64,000 bases of DNA from Panorpa germanica (lineage: Eukaryota > Arthropoda > Insecta > Mecoptera > Panorpidae), in NCBI GenBank assembly GCA_963678705.1, contig OY783214.1, positions 1,736,001-1,800,000 of the forward strand, given 5' to 3'. The position numbers and the translations under genes were made by a program. Below, in pieces: positions 1 through 12,335 of the stretch. The stretch's first letter is position 1. Every line of letters starts with the position of its first letter. Under the pieces are notes generated by a model that ran no database searches, was not told the origin of the DNA, and saw nothing but the letters and a program-made list of their open reading frames with translations.

Positions 1-146
1 TTAATAATAATATAAATTATAATTTAAATAAAAATAAATCACGAAAGAAAAAATATTATAATTTGCAAAAAAAAAGATCACTATTTATTTTATTGTTTTG
101 TTTATTGTAAATACGTGCGCTCACCAAGAAGACTCGATGTAAACTG
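1..146 (-). mobile_element. 5' tip of an I-clade LINE (body outside the window)
   Basis: These bases match 53545-53695, the 5' UTR of the full-length LINE at 47932-53695, with only a few changes and different A-run lengths. The orientation is the same, so this is the 5' end of a second minus-strand copy whose coding part lies left of the window. The match ends at the same base in both places, which supports a true 5' end and not a random truncation. Confidence 0.8.
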
Positions 147-158
147 TAAATATATATA

Positions 159-1075
159 TGTGGGATATTTTTTAAGATTAGATTTAAGTTTAGACATAAT
201 TAGTTATAAGAAATAATAATTATAAGAAATCTGTAAATTAGGTTAAGATCTTTGCTAGTATAAGGGTGTGTTGAGTGTGAATGTAATCTGTACTCTCGAC
301 AACAGACACTAACTAGTTGTGCGTATGTAAACCCCGAACTCTCGAGACCAGCGCTTACTAACTGTTGAATGCTGACGAGTCATTACGGCACATGTGGTAC
401 AGGAAACAGTTAGAGCGAAGTAAGAAAATGGCGATGAGAGAGATACACAGTTTGTACGGCGTCGTTATTTTTGTGAATTTAAGTAATATTAACTAGTTGT
501 TAATATCATTTAAAAATAATAATCATTATTATAAGTTGTAATAGTTGGTTATCGTATAGTATAGAGCTAGTTAGAAAAATGGCGATCAACAGAGATACAC
601 AGAGTGTATGACGTCTTTAGTGAATTCAGGAATATGCTATGTTTCCGAGTGTTATTATCATTGTGAATTTAAATCCAGTTTAACTTTATTACTGTGTGTA
701 ATATTTGTTATTGTTGTCAGCGTAAATAGTTAGAGTTATGCATACAAATGTAATGTTAATTACTAGGGTGTATTTATCATTGTAAACCATTGTGTTTGTT
801 AACTATGTACTATGGAAACTACGTATTTCGCGGTAACACGCATAACATTGTAAAAGGACTCTAAATCTAAGTATTGTATTTTAATCAAGTGTTATTATCT
901 TTTGAACTTTATTTTGATTAATTCGCTTTATTGAGATGTAATTGTATAACTTCGTGGAATAATTAAATGAACTACTATTATTCAAGTTATGTGTTTACTC
1001 GTTTAAAATAAACTATATTGTTATTTTTGCACCACACTTGAGGATTCAACCTTAATTGTTACTTGCAAAACTACA
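159..1075 (+). repeat. Ty3/gypsy LTR, same family as the LTRs at 34783-35424 and 42359-43734
   Basis: The segment begins TGTGGGATAT and ends ACTACA, and the tRNA-Pro-like primer site follows after a 3-bp gap. Much of it aligns in inverted orientation with the two LTRs of the deleted gypsy element. It is about 917 bp, longer than those LTRs, partly because a block starting near AAAATGGCGAT and containing AGAGATACACAG occurs twice (about 427-470 and 576-625). No internal coding region follows; the leader breaks off in a (TA)n tract at 1158. Confidence 0.8.
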
Positions 1076-1078
1076 ACT

Positions 1079-1096
1079 TGGAGGCTCGTCCGGGAT
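1079..1096 (+). promoter_or_regulatory. Primer binding site, tRNA-Pro-like
   Basis: TGGAGGCTCGTCCGGGAT lies three bases after the LTR. It differs at one position from the classical tRNA-Pro primer site TGGGGGCTCGTCCGGGAT. The spacing and position are those of a minus-strand priming site. The leader after it (1097-1158) matches the leader of the gypsy element at 42300-42337. Confidence 0.8.
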
Positions 1097-1154
1097 AGAA
1101 TTATAATATCACACTGCAAATGGTATGCTCAACCGGGATGGTTTTAGATTCTTT

Positions 1155-1689
<535 letters not shown>

Positions 1690-3890
1690 TCTTCCTTCTC
1701 AACGAAACAAATTTTACTAAAATTTTCACTTATTTACACCTAAGTACTTTAAACTGAATTTAAATTTTACAATATTATATTAAACTAAATAAAATTTTGT
1801 ATGTATCATATCTATTTTAATGTAGGTATTGGTATAAATTTTGTAATATGAAAGAGATTTGACTCTGCTTTTTACGACCTGCATTAATTTTATATATTGA
1901 ATTTGATATCTTTTCAATAATTTTAAACGGACCAACCTTCAGATCATCTAATGTATTTCTATTTAGTTTGTATCGATTCTCTACATATACCACACATTCA
2001 CTGTATTGAAATTAATCTAAGTTCTTTTTTTTAAATATTAGTTTATTGTAGTTATGTGACTAAATTGAATTTTCAAATGCTATTTTTCTATCTCTGATCC
2101 ATTAAACATCTGTTTTCTTTGTTTTTAGTTCATTTGGCAAAAAGGCAACCTCTGTACCATCCAAGAGGTAGTTTGGTGTAAATGGTGTACGATCAGTATT
2201 ATTCTATTTATCTACACAGTAATGAGCAATGGTCGTCCATGCTATATTATTACTTTTGTCGTTTATCTTACATCATATTTTGATTACTAGAGTTTGATTA
2301 AGTCTTTCATTTAAACCGTTAGAAAACAAGGCATTTACTTCATTAAAAATTATTAGTATAGATTTTTAATTTAAAAATGTTTTCAATTTATTTGAGTTGA
2401 TTCCCGGATATTGATCGGTGAGAAGCATTCCAATTGTATCAAAATCAGTTACATTACTGATCAGTTTACCAAAATCATTAGCACTTTGTGTTTTAAAGGT
2501 AGCAATATATGCAAATCGTGTAAAGTGGTCCACTAGAAGGTGTAAATATCTTTTCGTCGATCGTGAGTTTCCAAAACCTCTAATCGTGTCTATCGAGACT
2601 ATTTCAAAAGGTTTTGTGGCGGGACCTAAATGTGACATTAGACCATATTTATTCTGTACTCTGGTTTTATTTTTTATACATATCTCATAACTTTTACAAA
2701 GTCTTTTAATATTTACCGATAATTTCTTTACTGTATATAATGTACTTAATTAGTTTTGCATCTGTTTTATGGCTAAATGGCACAATTGTTCATATACAGT
2801 TTTTATAAATTTTTTACTAAAATCTTCCGATAAATAATTTTTTCTCGTTTTGTAACCGGTATGTTGTAAACATTGTGTTTTGATATTAATTTTGATTTAT
2901 TATTTTGTATGTTTTCATTGTTTTCCCAATCAGTAACTACATCATTCAATTTTTATAATGTTTACAATTTTTAATTGTTCATCGGTATCCTTATTTGCAT
3001 CCTGGGTTGCTTTCTCTCCTGGGGCGTATTTATATTTAAAATCATATTGTGATAAATAATATGTTAAATCTCCTAATTCGCTATCTGATCTAGACCTAAT
3101 ATTCAAATTTTCCCTCAAAACTCCCTTTTTATAGCTTCGGACTATTGTGTTAGATGGTTAATGTGCTCGAAAAAAGTCGTAGAAAATATAAAGATATGTA
3201 GTACTATGTTGTTTACTACAAAATCAATAAGCTTATACTTTCTTAAAATGTTACCTAGTATCCTTTGAAAAATAGCTGGTTTATTTATTTCCTTTTTATA
3301 TTCAACTAAACATTTCATAAGGACTTGTATTACAAAATTTGTCCATGAGTAGACCAATACGATTTCTTCGTATTGCATCGTATTCTCCGACTGTGCCAAT
3401 GTCATATTTGTCTTTTGCAAAGATTGATTTATAAGTTTGTGTATTTCTGACCTTTGTTGAGTATTTGAATTACTTATATTTAATTTTAAATCTTTTTGTT
3501 TTATGTGTTCATTGAAATTTATTTAACGTAGTTTGTCTCATTTTTTGCCTTCTTTGAAGTGTTGTTTTTATCATCATCCTCCTTTATAGGACCTTTTCGT
3601 TCTTTTATTTTAATATCTTCTCTTCTTGGAGTAATTTTGATATTTTCAACTTAAACCAATCCAAATTGTGTGATAATATCCAGTCCAGTTAGGAAATTGT
3701 ATATAAATTTTTCTCCATCAATAATATAAACATCTGCCTTTTCTTCCATTTCAAAAAGTTTTATTTTAGTATCTGTCAAACCAATTGTCCTTTTAGCAAC
3801 ATTAATTGTGATTAAATTATCACTAATATAATCATTTTATTTTTCTCTTTTCAGTTCTAATAATTTGAAATTAATTAATCATATATGCCA
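1690..3890 (-). pseudogene. Decayed Ty3/gypsy pol (protease, RT, RNase H, integrase)
   Basis: Broken minus-strand frames give the pol domains in order. About 3890-3640 is a protease remnant ending GLDIITQFG. Near 3480-3280 is the start of RT (FAKDKYDIGTV). A short RT piece (HINHLTQ) lies at 3180-3130 and the RNase H end (LSQYDFKYKYAPGE) near 3110-3000. The integrase core with IDTIRGFGNSRSTKRYLH and LLTDQYPG is at 2638-2366, and the integrase tail (VYVENRYKLNRN, VGPFKIIEKI) at about 2010-1880. Most of the central RT, including the catalytic YxDD, is gone. The domain order is gypsy-type. It is an old, inactive copy. Confidence 0.8.
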
Positions 3891-5194
3891 AATGCGGAGA
3901 TGTGCACAAATGCTTTTCAAAAGCATTTAAATCCAAAATGCAAATACCTTGTTATTTTTCTAAATTAAATACAAAATAAAACTTAAACTTCATTTAAATA
4001 CAAAATACGTATTTTAAAAATACTTTTGAGAAAATAGAATACTCTTTATGTTACTAATATAAATGTTATTTTTTTTTAATAAATATGAGAATTTACATAA
4101 ATTATATATTTTATTTACTTCATGGATTTTAATATAAAGATTATCGCGCAAACGGAGACGCAAATGTTGGGTTCTCTTAGTCTACAAAGGAAAAAGGATT
4201 CTGGTGGAAATAATCTATTATCTGATTTAATAAACGACGATCTTTTTGATTGAGACCTACTGATATAATTTTCGATTAAACGTTTGCAAAATAAATTTGT
4301 CCATTTAAACACCATTTTAAATTATTTTTATTTATTTTCTTAACACAACTCATGTCTATCCACACTGAAATAGTAGTACAGACTGAGTACTCAACCCTTT
4401 TGTTCGGGATCATATTCACATTCTCTTTGATAAAAACTGACTTCGTTTTGAAACATTTTTGCTTCAATAAAAATATATAAATGTTAAATGACTCATAATT
4501 TTAATATTCTACTTACATTTTAAGAACGTATTTCTTCGTGTTTATAACTTATAACTTAATTATAAGCAGGTAGTTTTAACAGGAGTTATTTTTATTTTGT
4601 ACTTGGGGTAGTTTATGGATTAAAGCGGACAAGTGTCAAGGTTAGTAGGTAAATTAATATTTATGTAGTGAATGTCTTGTAGTAAAACAAATATTGAACT
4701 AGAAATATGATAACCAAATTTCGGTTAACGAAAATCAGACTTAGTGTTATAGTCGGGGTAACAGGAAGGATAATAAAATAATAGGCACATCTAACATTGT
4801 AAATAAGAATCATTAAGACAATTGTGCAGATACTTTTTGATCATAGATGGTGCTAATGTTAGTGGGGTTTTAAGTTTTTATTCAAAAAATAATGTTTTCT
4901 GGTTAATACTATAAAGTAACAAAAATAGGATTTTTTTTCTGAAGTTTTTATTCAATGCAGGTCATTATATTTTTAAAAATATTTTTTAAAAATAAATCGC
5001 CATCGGTACAAATATCTATTTAGTACTATTAGAAGCGTAGAGAAATTGTGCGTCTTTTAAAAATAGTTATATATTTGTAGTGATTTAATTACTCCATTTA
5101 CCCCTTTTTTAGTGTTCTTAATAATTTGTTAATAGTGTTCTTAATAAATTGTTTTAATAATTCTCTTTATATTAAGCAACAATAGAAATAACAA
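3891..5194. other. AT-rich stretch with no recognisable gene
   Basis: Only short frames without domain motifs occur here. Around 3940-4030 there are repeated AAATACAAAATACG-like words reminiscent of some hAT-type MITE ends, but I cannot pair two termini. A short phrase (AAGTTTTTATTCAA) occurs twice, near 4874 and 4944. Confidence 0.5.
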
Positions 5195-7386
5195 AGTAAC
5201 AAAGAATTGAACAAATAACAAAAATAACAATAGGTGAGGTGGTGAGAAAAATGCCGGGTGAGGAATGAAGACGAGAAGGGAGCAAGAAGAGGAGAAGGAG
5301 GACAAAACATAGTATAAGATTAAAGGGATGTTACAGACAGAAAAAGAAATGCAAGAAAAAATGAAGGAAATGAGGGAGAGATTAAAAAAGATGGAAGAAT
5401 TTAAGATATTCATCGAATAATCGCGCAAGGAAAGGGAAGAACTTATGAGGAAGTTGGAGGAGAAAAAGAGAAGGAAGAGAAAAAAGAAGAAAGAAAAGAA
5501 AAAGGAAGAATTAGAGAAAGAAGTGGAGGACGGTAACAATGGAAGAAGAGACATGGGAAATGGTAACAATATACAGTAAAGGTAATATAAAAGAAACGAT
5601 GAAAGAAATAAAAGAAATAATTAAGGATGAGAAACAGAAAAACCTATTAATTGGAGGGGATTTGAACGAAAAAGTAAGGAAATAAAATGGAAAAGTGGAC
5701 GAAACACTTTATGGGAGTACTAGGAGGAAAGAAAGAAACGAGAGTATAAAGAAGGGGAATAAAGAGAATAAGAAAGTGAACTAAATGAACTAAGTACACA
5801 TATTCAAAAACTTAAGGAAAAAGAAGCATCAGGGAGAGATGGACTAAACAACGAATCGTGGAAAGTTGAACGAGAAATGATAGAGAAAGGATTACTGACA
5901 GCGTTGAATAAGATATGTAAAGGAGGAGACCTGCCAGACAGCTAAAGAGAAGGGATACTAAGTTCAATATACAAAAAGGGAAACAGACACGAAGCCAAGA
6001 ACTATAGGGAAATTACACTATTGAATACGGGGTATACGATCTATGCAGGAATAATGCGAGAAAGGTTGGAAGAAGAGATAAAACTAAAAGCAATAATACC
6101 TGAAACGCAAGCACCATTCAGAAAGGGGAGAGGAACGTTAGACAACATATACACACTGAACTATATAGTTGAAAGAGAACTAAAGGAAAAAGGAAGACAG
6201 ATTTATAAGATGTTTTTTGACCTGAAAGCAGCATTCGATATGGTATACAGGGAAAAGTTGTAGGAATACATGAGACGGAAAAAAATAGATGAGAACATAG
6301 TTGAAAGAATTCATAGAAGAAGTCTACAAAGAGACAAAGATGCGAATAAGAGTTGGGGGTGAAGAGTCAGCAGAATTCTGGACAGACAAGGGGGTGAGGC
6401 AAGGTAGTCCTCCAAGTCCCATTTTATTTGCGATATACATAGCAGATTTGGAGATAGTAAGAAAGAAAGAAGACAAGATGGAGGGGGGGTAATAGGAAGA
6501 AACAACAAGATATGGACATAAACCTACGCTGATGATATAGTCCTGTTGGCAAAAAGGGAGGGAGATCTACAGGAGATGGTACATCGACTAGGGAAATACA
6601 TAGACAAGAAAGTGCTAAAACTAAATGCAGAAAAAACAAAAATAATGGTATTTAAAAAAGGTGGAGGAAAAAGAATACATAAAATGTGGAAATACAAAAC
6701 AGAAGTCATTGAGGAAGTAGAAGGATTTAGATATCTGGGCTACACATTTAAAAAGAACAATGGAGAAGAGGCTCAGATAAGAAAGGTAGCAAAAAAAGAG
6801 GAGTTAGGAATGCGACGGGTGTGGAGATTAGGAAAAAAGGTATTTGGGGGGGGACATACAAAAGAGACAATGGATGTTCGACAGATTGATAACCAGTATG
6901 ATGATGTATGGAACAGAGATATGGGGGTGGAAGGAGCAAGAGTAGTTGTAAAGAATACAGGAGAGATACATTAAATGGATACTAGGGCTGGAGCAGGTGC
7001 ACGCCAGGATACCTGATTATGGAGGAGCTAAAAAGGGACAAGATAAGAATTAAAGCAGGCGGAAGAGCAATAAAATATTAGGAGAAAACGAGCAGTGCTG
7101 AAAGCAAAGTTTTAAAGAAAATAAAGGGGGAGAGTATAAAAAACGGGGGGGAAGAGGCCTGAAAAAGAGATAGAAGTATTTTGAAAGGAAAGAAATGGCG
7201 ATCGAGGAGGCAGAGAGAAGAAGAGAAGGAGGCGCAAGTGTGGAAGAGGAGCTAAGGAGAAGGGATAAGGAGATACAACAACAGGAAAGAATGGGAAAAA
7301 TCGAGAAAAACAATCACAATACAAGATATAAAAGGATTTGAGAAAGTAGTATATCTCAGTACTTAATAGAAAAAGTCATAAAACAC
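5195..7386 (+). pseudogene. Decayed LINE copy, same family as the LINE at 31173-34782
   Basis: About 5300-5540 encodes a Lys/Glu-rich coiled-coil-like piece of the LINE's first ORF, which the other copy lacks. From 5545 the DNA follows the endonuclease region at 31737 closely up to 5670, then jumps to the equivalent of 32620 by a deletion of roughly 0.75 kb. RT motifs follow: FRKGRGTLDNIYTL (6119), FDLKAAFDMVYR (about 6216), VRQGSPPSPILFAIYIADLE (6395). Many stops and frameshifts break it. Similarity ends at 7386, before the 3' end. Confidence 0.85.
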
Positions 7387-7504
7387 ACTTTTGTAATTTC
7401 ATCTAAATATTCGTCACGCGTTATAAATGGTGACGCGCAGTTCTCGAATATATCATAATAAAGAATGCGTAAACAATAGATACCGCGTATATTTGTTATT
7501 GTTT

Positions 7505-8264
7505 GTGTGATATTTCTAGAACCAAATACTACGCGTGTTAAGGTAGTTGTATCGTGATAGTCATGCTCAAAAGTATAACTCAGCAACCTAAAATTATAAT
7601 GTAGCTGAAACGTTAGTGTCAAATAGTCTCGTTAAAAACTTTTGTGAAAGTACAGTCTCACTGTTCTCACTACATGTAAATAGTATCTACACGTACATAC
7701 ACGTACATACACAGTCATTTCTTGATTTTATAAAAATTTTCAATGTTTACAAAATTTTATTTCTGTAATGGCGTATACAATAATTTACATTTTTTTTTAT
7801 GTGATTAATAACTACTGTTTCTATAATATATTAAATTTTTATTGAATTCCTTTGAATCGTTTTTATTTTATTCGATAAAAATAACATTGAAATTACTATT
7901 TCCCATAAGAGCCTGTGTTAAAATAACAAAACTTTAATATCGTTTTTCTCAATAATGGAGTGGTAAATTTTAATCGACCTGAGGTCAATATGTCTTATAA
8001 TTAATTAAAGAGCAATTAAATGAAGTTTTATTAAAATCCTTTAAAAAATCATTCCACGATACAACTACCTTAAGTGGGACGTCATAGAAATAGTCAGCGA
8101 AAGCAGTTCAGTCAACAACAGTGAGTCAGCAAAACTAATAAGTGAAATAATAAACAGTTATTGTAAATAGTTTTAATTGTTTTGTGTGAATAAATAAAGT
8201 CTGCAAAAGTATTAATCATTCTTATTATTATTAGTTGTGGCTATTTCTTAATTTTATAAGTTAC
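7505..8264 (+). repeat. LTR-like sequence interrupted by a MITE
   Basis: Without the MITE at 7542-8069 this reads TGTGATATTTCTAGAACC ... AATAAATAAAGTCTGC ... AAGTTACA. It starts TG, ends CA and carries a polyadenylation-like signal near the end, as LTRs do. No matching second LTR or clear primer site is found, so the assignment is tentative. 8265-8548 holds no gene. Confidence 0.3.
7542..8069. mobile_element. MITE with TTAA target duplication
   Basis: Perfect 15-bp terminal inverted repeats, GGTAGTTGTATCGTG and CACGATACAACTACC, are flanked on both sides by TTAA (7538-7541 and 8070-8073). At 528 bp with no ORF it is non-autonomous. TTAA duplications are made by piggyBac and Kolobok transposases; the TIR differs from that of the Kolobok-like element at 18134-20536, so the two are not the same family. 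Confidence 0.85.
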
Positions 8265-8544
8265 AACGCGAGTAAAAAATAAAAATAATTACTCCGCTCG
8301 GTGATTAATTCAACCCACAGTCGCAGGCGTGATACGGCGTATATGTAGAAGGTTCGAGAATCCTAATCTCCCTTCCATTAATCCTCGCTCGCAAATACAA
8401 ATTTGTACCTTTGGCGTCATAGAAGGTTCAAGGGCCAGACTCTCTTCACCCCTTCTTTCACGCCCTTACAAGTTTGTAACATTAGGTGTTAGAAGCTAAA
8501 GAGGATACGTGCACACAAGTCGTCGTCGCGTTCAGTAAAATTGT

Positions 8545-8683
<139 letters not shown>

Positions 8684-8689
8684 AGAAAC

Positions 8690-9169
8690 AAAAGTACTAT
8701 CCCAATTCTAATGTGAAAATGAGATTACTATCCCGTAATCTGATGTGGAAACAAGGTACTCATTCTTTGGATTTGGGTAAATGTCAATTTAGTTAATATT
8801 CAACTATGTAATATCTTAGTTTCTTGTCAGGATGATAAGGAACCACATCATTTGCTTATTTACTAAAATAATAACGATGATACCAATACAATATGGTTAC
8901 AATATAAACGTTGATATTAACTTTACAAATACAGAACAGTAAATAAACAAATCATCTTAAATTCTAGTTATTATATACTCAGTCCTACATTAGTTTTTAT
9001 CTAGATTTAACTAGTTCATTTCTATTACTTTTGGGAATGCGTTTAGTCAATTTCGGTAAGCACATTTCTTTACGTATTTAGTGGTTTAACGTTTCACACA
9101 TTTTAATTGCTTTAACCTCGATTTGCGTTCACGATATACACTTAGTAATCACATTATTCTATTACTTTT
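8690..9169. other. Non-coding stretch, possibly the 3' end and LTR of the gypsy relic
   Basis: No ORF or domain is seen. It lies immediately downstream, on the minus strand, of an integrase tail relic, which is where a 3' LTR would be expected, but no LTR boundary or second copy could be recognised. Confidence 0.3.
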
Positions 9170-9560
9170 CCAGCTCCGGTGTTATGATTACTTTGTATGC
9201 TTGATTGTTATGTCTCCAGACGGCCATACGACTATTTTCTTTGAACCTCAAACATGATACGTCACTGCTGTCATCTGTTTGCTGTTCTGTACTCTGACTT
9301 ACGTCATCTTCAGTTTCAGAATCACTAGCGTCTGAGAACACACCTCTTGGCTTTATGTGATCGTCACTTAGATGTGGAGTAGAGGAACCTTCCCCTTCAC
9401 CGATATGTCTTACCTTTTAACGATGCGGTCCTAAATATTTGTTATGTAATTTCAATCCAGTACCAAATTGAGTTCTTTTTGTGGCTACAATGTCTTCGAC
9501 TCTGTATGTCCTAGTTGTTTTTATTTTCGATCGAAATTCTTGCGATTCTCTTCACTCATG
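9170..9560 (-). pseudogene. Ty3/gypsy integrase C-terminal tail relic
   Basis: Minus-strand translation gives YRVEDIVATKRTQFGTG, then LKLHNKYLGPHR, a stop, and a Ser/Asp/Glu-rich tail containing HIGEGEGSSTPHLS. This resembles the tail of many insect gypsy pol proteins, such as the one ending at 35466 (GPYKITKIKGNDRYDVEK). The rest of integrase, RT and RNase H are missing. It sits against the inner break of a Helitron and probably belongs with the gag-pro relic at 12336-13497. Confidence 0.6.
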
Positions 9561-10269
9561 GCAAAAACCGCCCCCGTGCCTTCAAATAAAATTTTGAATT
9601 TCTTTTTAATAACTTATTTCATAATTAAGTAATCCAAAATTTGAGTTTTCTCTTAAGTTTCCTACCGGGCCCCCTAATATTCCTAATGCCCCCTTTTCTA
9701 ATTTATCAATTTCTAGTTTTAAAAAATGTTTGCATTGAACACCGTAATACACATACTACATTTATTATTATTATATATATTATATATTACATTATCTACT
9801 ACCAATCAACCACTACCTACAATTTCTATCTATATACCAACTTACTATCTTTTACGAATTAAAAGGTATAGAGCCAAAAGTAAAAAAAATAATTTATAGT
9901 CAAAGTTACGATAGATCGGCTGTGACGTATGGCTAGGAAATGCGTGGACTAAGATTTTTGTAAATAACAAATAACTGAGTTAAAAGTTATTTCTTTATAA
10001 AATTGTTTATAATATAATATGCACAATTATTAATAATGGCACAATAGCTCAAAGCAATTATGCTTGACGTAAGACTGCTGTGTCTTCGTATTTAGTCTAT
10101 TGTTAGATTGCTATCAAAATTAATTGATTATGCAGTTATATTAATAAAACTTAGAGAGCAGCGGTGTAGTTCACATGTGTAAGATGACGGTACTACAGAT
10201 ACTATACATATTCTAAGTCGTCAGTGTTAGAACGGTCTAAAATAACAATTACTAATAAGTCCTCTTTAA

Positions 10270-10560
10270 TTACTATCACTATCATTTCCAGTATCTCCTA
10301 TCTGTATAAGAAAAAAAATCTTGGGTCGTGTTTTTTTATAATATGCTAGCATTGCAACATCTTGTTTTCCATAGACTTTATGCAATTTCTAAAATATGCC
10401 GCATCCACTGTTTAACGATTCTTTCCACATGGGTAAAACATTTTCATATTTCAGTTTATTTGTGTCAATGTTTTTGATATAAAATTCTTTACAGTTGGCC
10501 TGTACTAAGTCAATAGCATTGAAATTGCAGTGATAAGGTGGAAGACGCGTACTTTGTGAC
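10270..10560 (-). pseudogene. DDE transposase C-terminal relic (Tc1/mariner type)
   Basis: Minus-strand frames read RLPPYHCNFNAIDLV, then CKEFYIKNIDTNKLKYENVL and an acidic Gly/Asn/Asp/Ser end. The LPPYHCxxNxIE pattern is the segment before the last catalytic acidic residue in insect Tc1/mariner-superfamily transposases; here the expected Glu is Asp or lost. Stops and frameshifts break it. The N-terminal DNA-binding part and the first two catalytic Asp residues are not found. Confidence 0.6.
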
Positions 10561-11098
10561 CATGTTTCTTTGTGATGCGGAGAATTTCATATACTATTGA
10601 TAGACGGTTTTTAGCATTTCTGGTGTAATTGAGATATTATTTTTTTGAAGGTAAAAAGCAAATAGTTTTTTTCCATGTTGTGTTACGTAGAGGTTCCAAT
10701 ATTTTTATTACTATTAATTATAAATATTTTATATTATTTGGAATGTATGTTTTCACAGCAGGACTTTAATTATCTAGACCAATTGGGGTTCAAGCCAATC
10801 CGGAGTTGTAGTTCTATTGCGGCTTTAAGTAATATTTGAATAATAATCCAATATTTATGGTAAACTTTACCAACATTATAAATGTTAATCATTTTCAAAG
10901 ACCTAAATATTTTCACACCTTATTTGCTTATAATATTATAGTATTTGATAATAAATTTGACAGTTCGTTCTATTACAATTAATAAATTTAACAAATTTAA
11001 ATTTGTTTACAAAATAAACACAGACATACGTTTATACATCAGTCTCTACTTAACATAGCATAGGTGTTTTTTTTTTTTATCCTTTTCACTCCCATGTA

Positions 11099-12020
11099 CG
11101 AGGTCTGTTCAAGAAACAAGGTCAAGGTAAAATTTCGCGGGCTACGTACGTTCGATTATCGATTTTTTTATTTTGTTATGTTGGTACACTCGTCTCGAAC
11201 ATATGTTCACAGTTTTAGCTATATGGCACATTTAGTTTGTTTGTGAGAAGCATAAAAGTTAGAAGTGTTTTGCGTGTTCGGCGATTTTCTGCTGTGGAGA
11301 AAACAATGGATCAAAGAGTTTGCATTAAATTTTGTGTGAAAAATGGAATCAAGTGCTCCAAAACACTTTAAATATTGAAAGTGGCATACGGTGAGTCTAC
11401 TTTAAGCCAAAAAAATGTTTACAAGTGGTATAAGCTTTTCACAGAAGGTCGAGAAGATGTGAATGACGACGCTCGCCCTGGACGCCTCAGCACATCAACA
11501 ACCGATGAAAATGTTGAGTAAGTGAAGAAAATTGTTATGGAGAATCGTTGAATCACTATTAGAGATATATGGCTGAGGATGTCGGCATATCGGTTGGTTC
11601 ATTCCATGCAATTTCTTCGCAAATTTTGGGCATGAAGCATGTGGCAGCGTGTTTGATAATGCACCTGCTCACTCGTCATTGCTTGTTCGTAATTTTTTGG
11701 CCAAAAAGAACTCCGTAATCATCTACCGTATTTACCAGATTTGGCCCCCTGCGACTTTTTCCTGTTCCCAAGATTAAAGAGACCCATGAAAGGACGGCGT
11801 TTTGAGACGATTGAGGAGATACAAACCGAATCGCTGAGAGAGCTCAAGAGCATACCAAAAAGTGCATATCAGAACTGCTTCGAGGATTGGAAAAAACGCT
11901 GGCACAAGTGTATTATATCTGAGGGGGATTACTTTGAAGGGGGCAAAATAGAAATTGATGAATAAATAAATATTTTTTTGAGAAAAATGAAAATTCACCT
12001 TATTTTTTGAACAGACAGTG
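11099..12020 (+). mobile_element. mariner element with internal deletion
   Basis: Imperfect inverted repeats (AGGTCTGTTCAAGAAAC on the left, GTCTGTTCAAAAAATAAGG on the complement of the right end) are flanked by TA at 11097-11098 and 12021-12022, the canonical mariner target. The length is about 922 bp against roughly 1.3 kb for intact mariners, because the middle of the transposase gene is deleted. It is nested inside another DNA transposon. Confidence 0.85.
11306..11965 (+). pseudogene. mariner transposase, disrupted
   Basis: The N-terminal helix-turn-helix part is recognisable (MDQRVCIKFCVKNGIKCSK; YKLFTEGREDVNDDARPGR) but has stops near 11370 and 11520. The central catalytic part is deleted, then DNAPAHSSLLVRNFLA continues with a frameshift to the C-terminus APCDFFLFPRLKRPMKGRRF and a tail ending in DYFEGG. 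The D34D-type segment around APCDFFLFP is typical of mariner. The element cannot make active transposase. Confidence 0.85.
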
Positions 12021-12335
12021 TATATTATAGTAATAAGAGTGAGACAATGCTTTTTGAATGTGTAGTAGCTTTATGCAGCTGAACTTTTAAAAGTATGACT
12101 CATCGCCGATTTATCGTAACTTTCATTATAGTTATTCCAAAATTACGGTTTTCCAGGAAATTCAAGGGAAAATCCGAGGACGCCAAAAGTCTTAGAATTT
12201 TATTATCTACGAAATAGCAGTTTTTCAACAACATTGTCGAAGCAGTTTTCATTTTACCATACGAATTTCAGCAACATATAAGAAAATAAATATATAAACA
12301 TATAAATATACACCTGGAACATTGTAATATACGAT

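Larger units (their letters stand above)
9897..12128 (-). mobile_element. Tc1/mariner-superfamily DNA transposon, decayed
   Basis: Terminal inverted repeats of about 24 bp (starting TAGTCAAAGTTACGAT on the left and TAATGAAAGTTACGAT on the right) match at about 21 positions and are flanked by TA; a 6-bp TTATAG duplication is an alternative reading. The Helitron sequence it interrupts resumes directly outside both ends. The interior keeps only the transposase C-terminus at 10270-10560 and is split by a mariner at 11099-12020. Confidence 0.7.
9565..12334 (-). mobile_element. Helitron fragment (5' end at 12334), carrying a nested transposon
   Basis: Segments 9565-9885 and 12131-12334 align with 20745-21178 of the Helitron at 14411-21178, including CTACCGGGCCCCC and GACGCCAAAAGTCTTAGAAT. 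On the minus strand the 5' end reads A|TCGTATATTAC, the A|TC start expected of a Helitron, matching TCCTATATTAT in the other copy. The 3' end with CTAG and hairpin is lost. There is no Rep/helicase gene, so it is non-autonomous. It cut into gypsy protease sequence. Confidence 0.7.

Noticed and set aside
4115-4467. Two overlapping minus-strand frames that might be a transposase C-terminus
   Set aside because: No catalytic or dimerisation motif could be matched and no TIR pair surrounds them.
5141-5569. 142-codon minus-strand Ser/Phe/Leu-rich frame
   Set aside because: Antisense of the purine-rich coiled-coil region of the decayed LINE.
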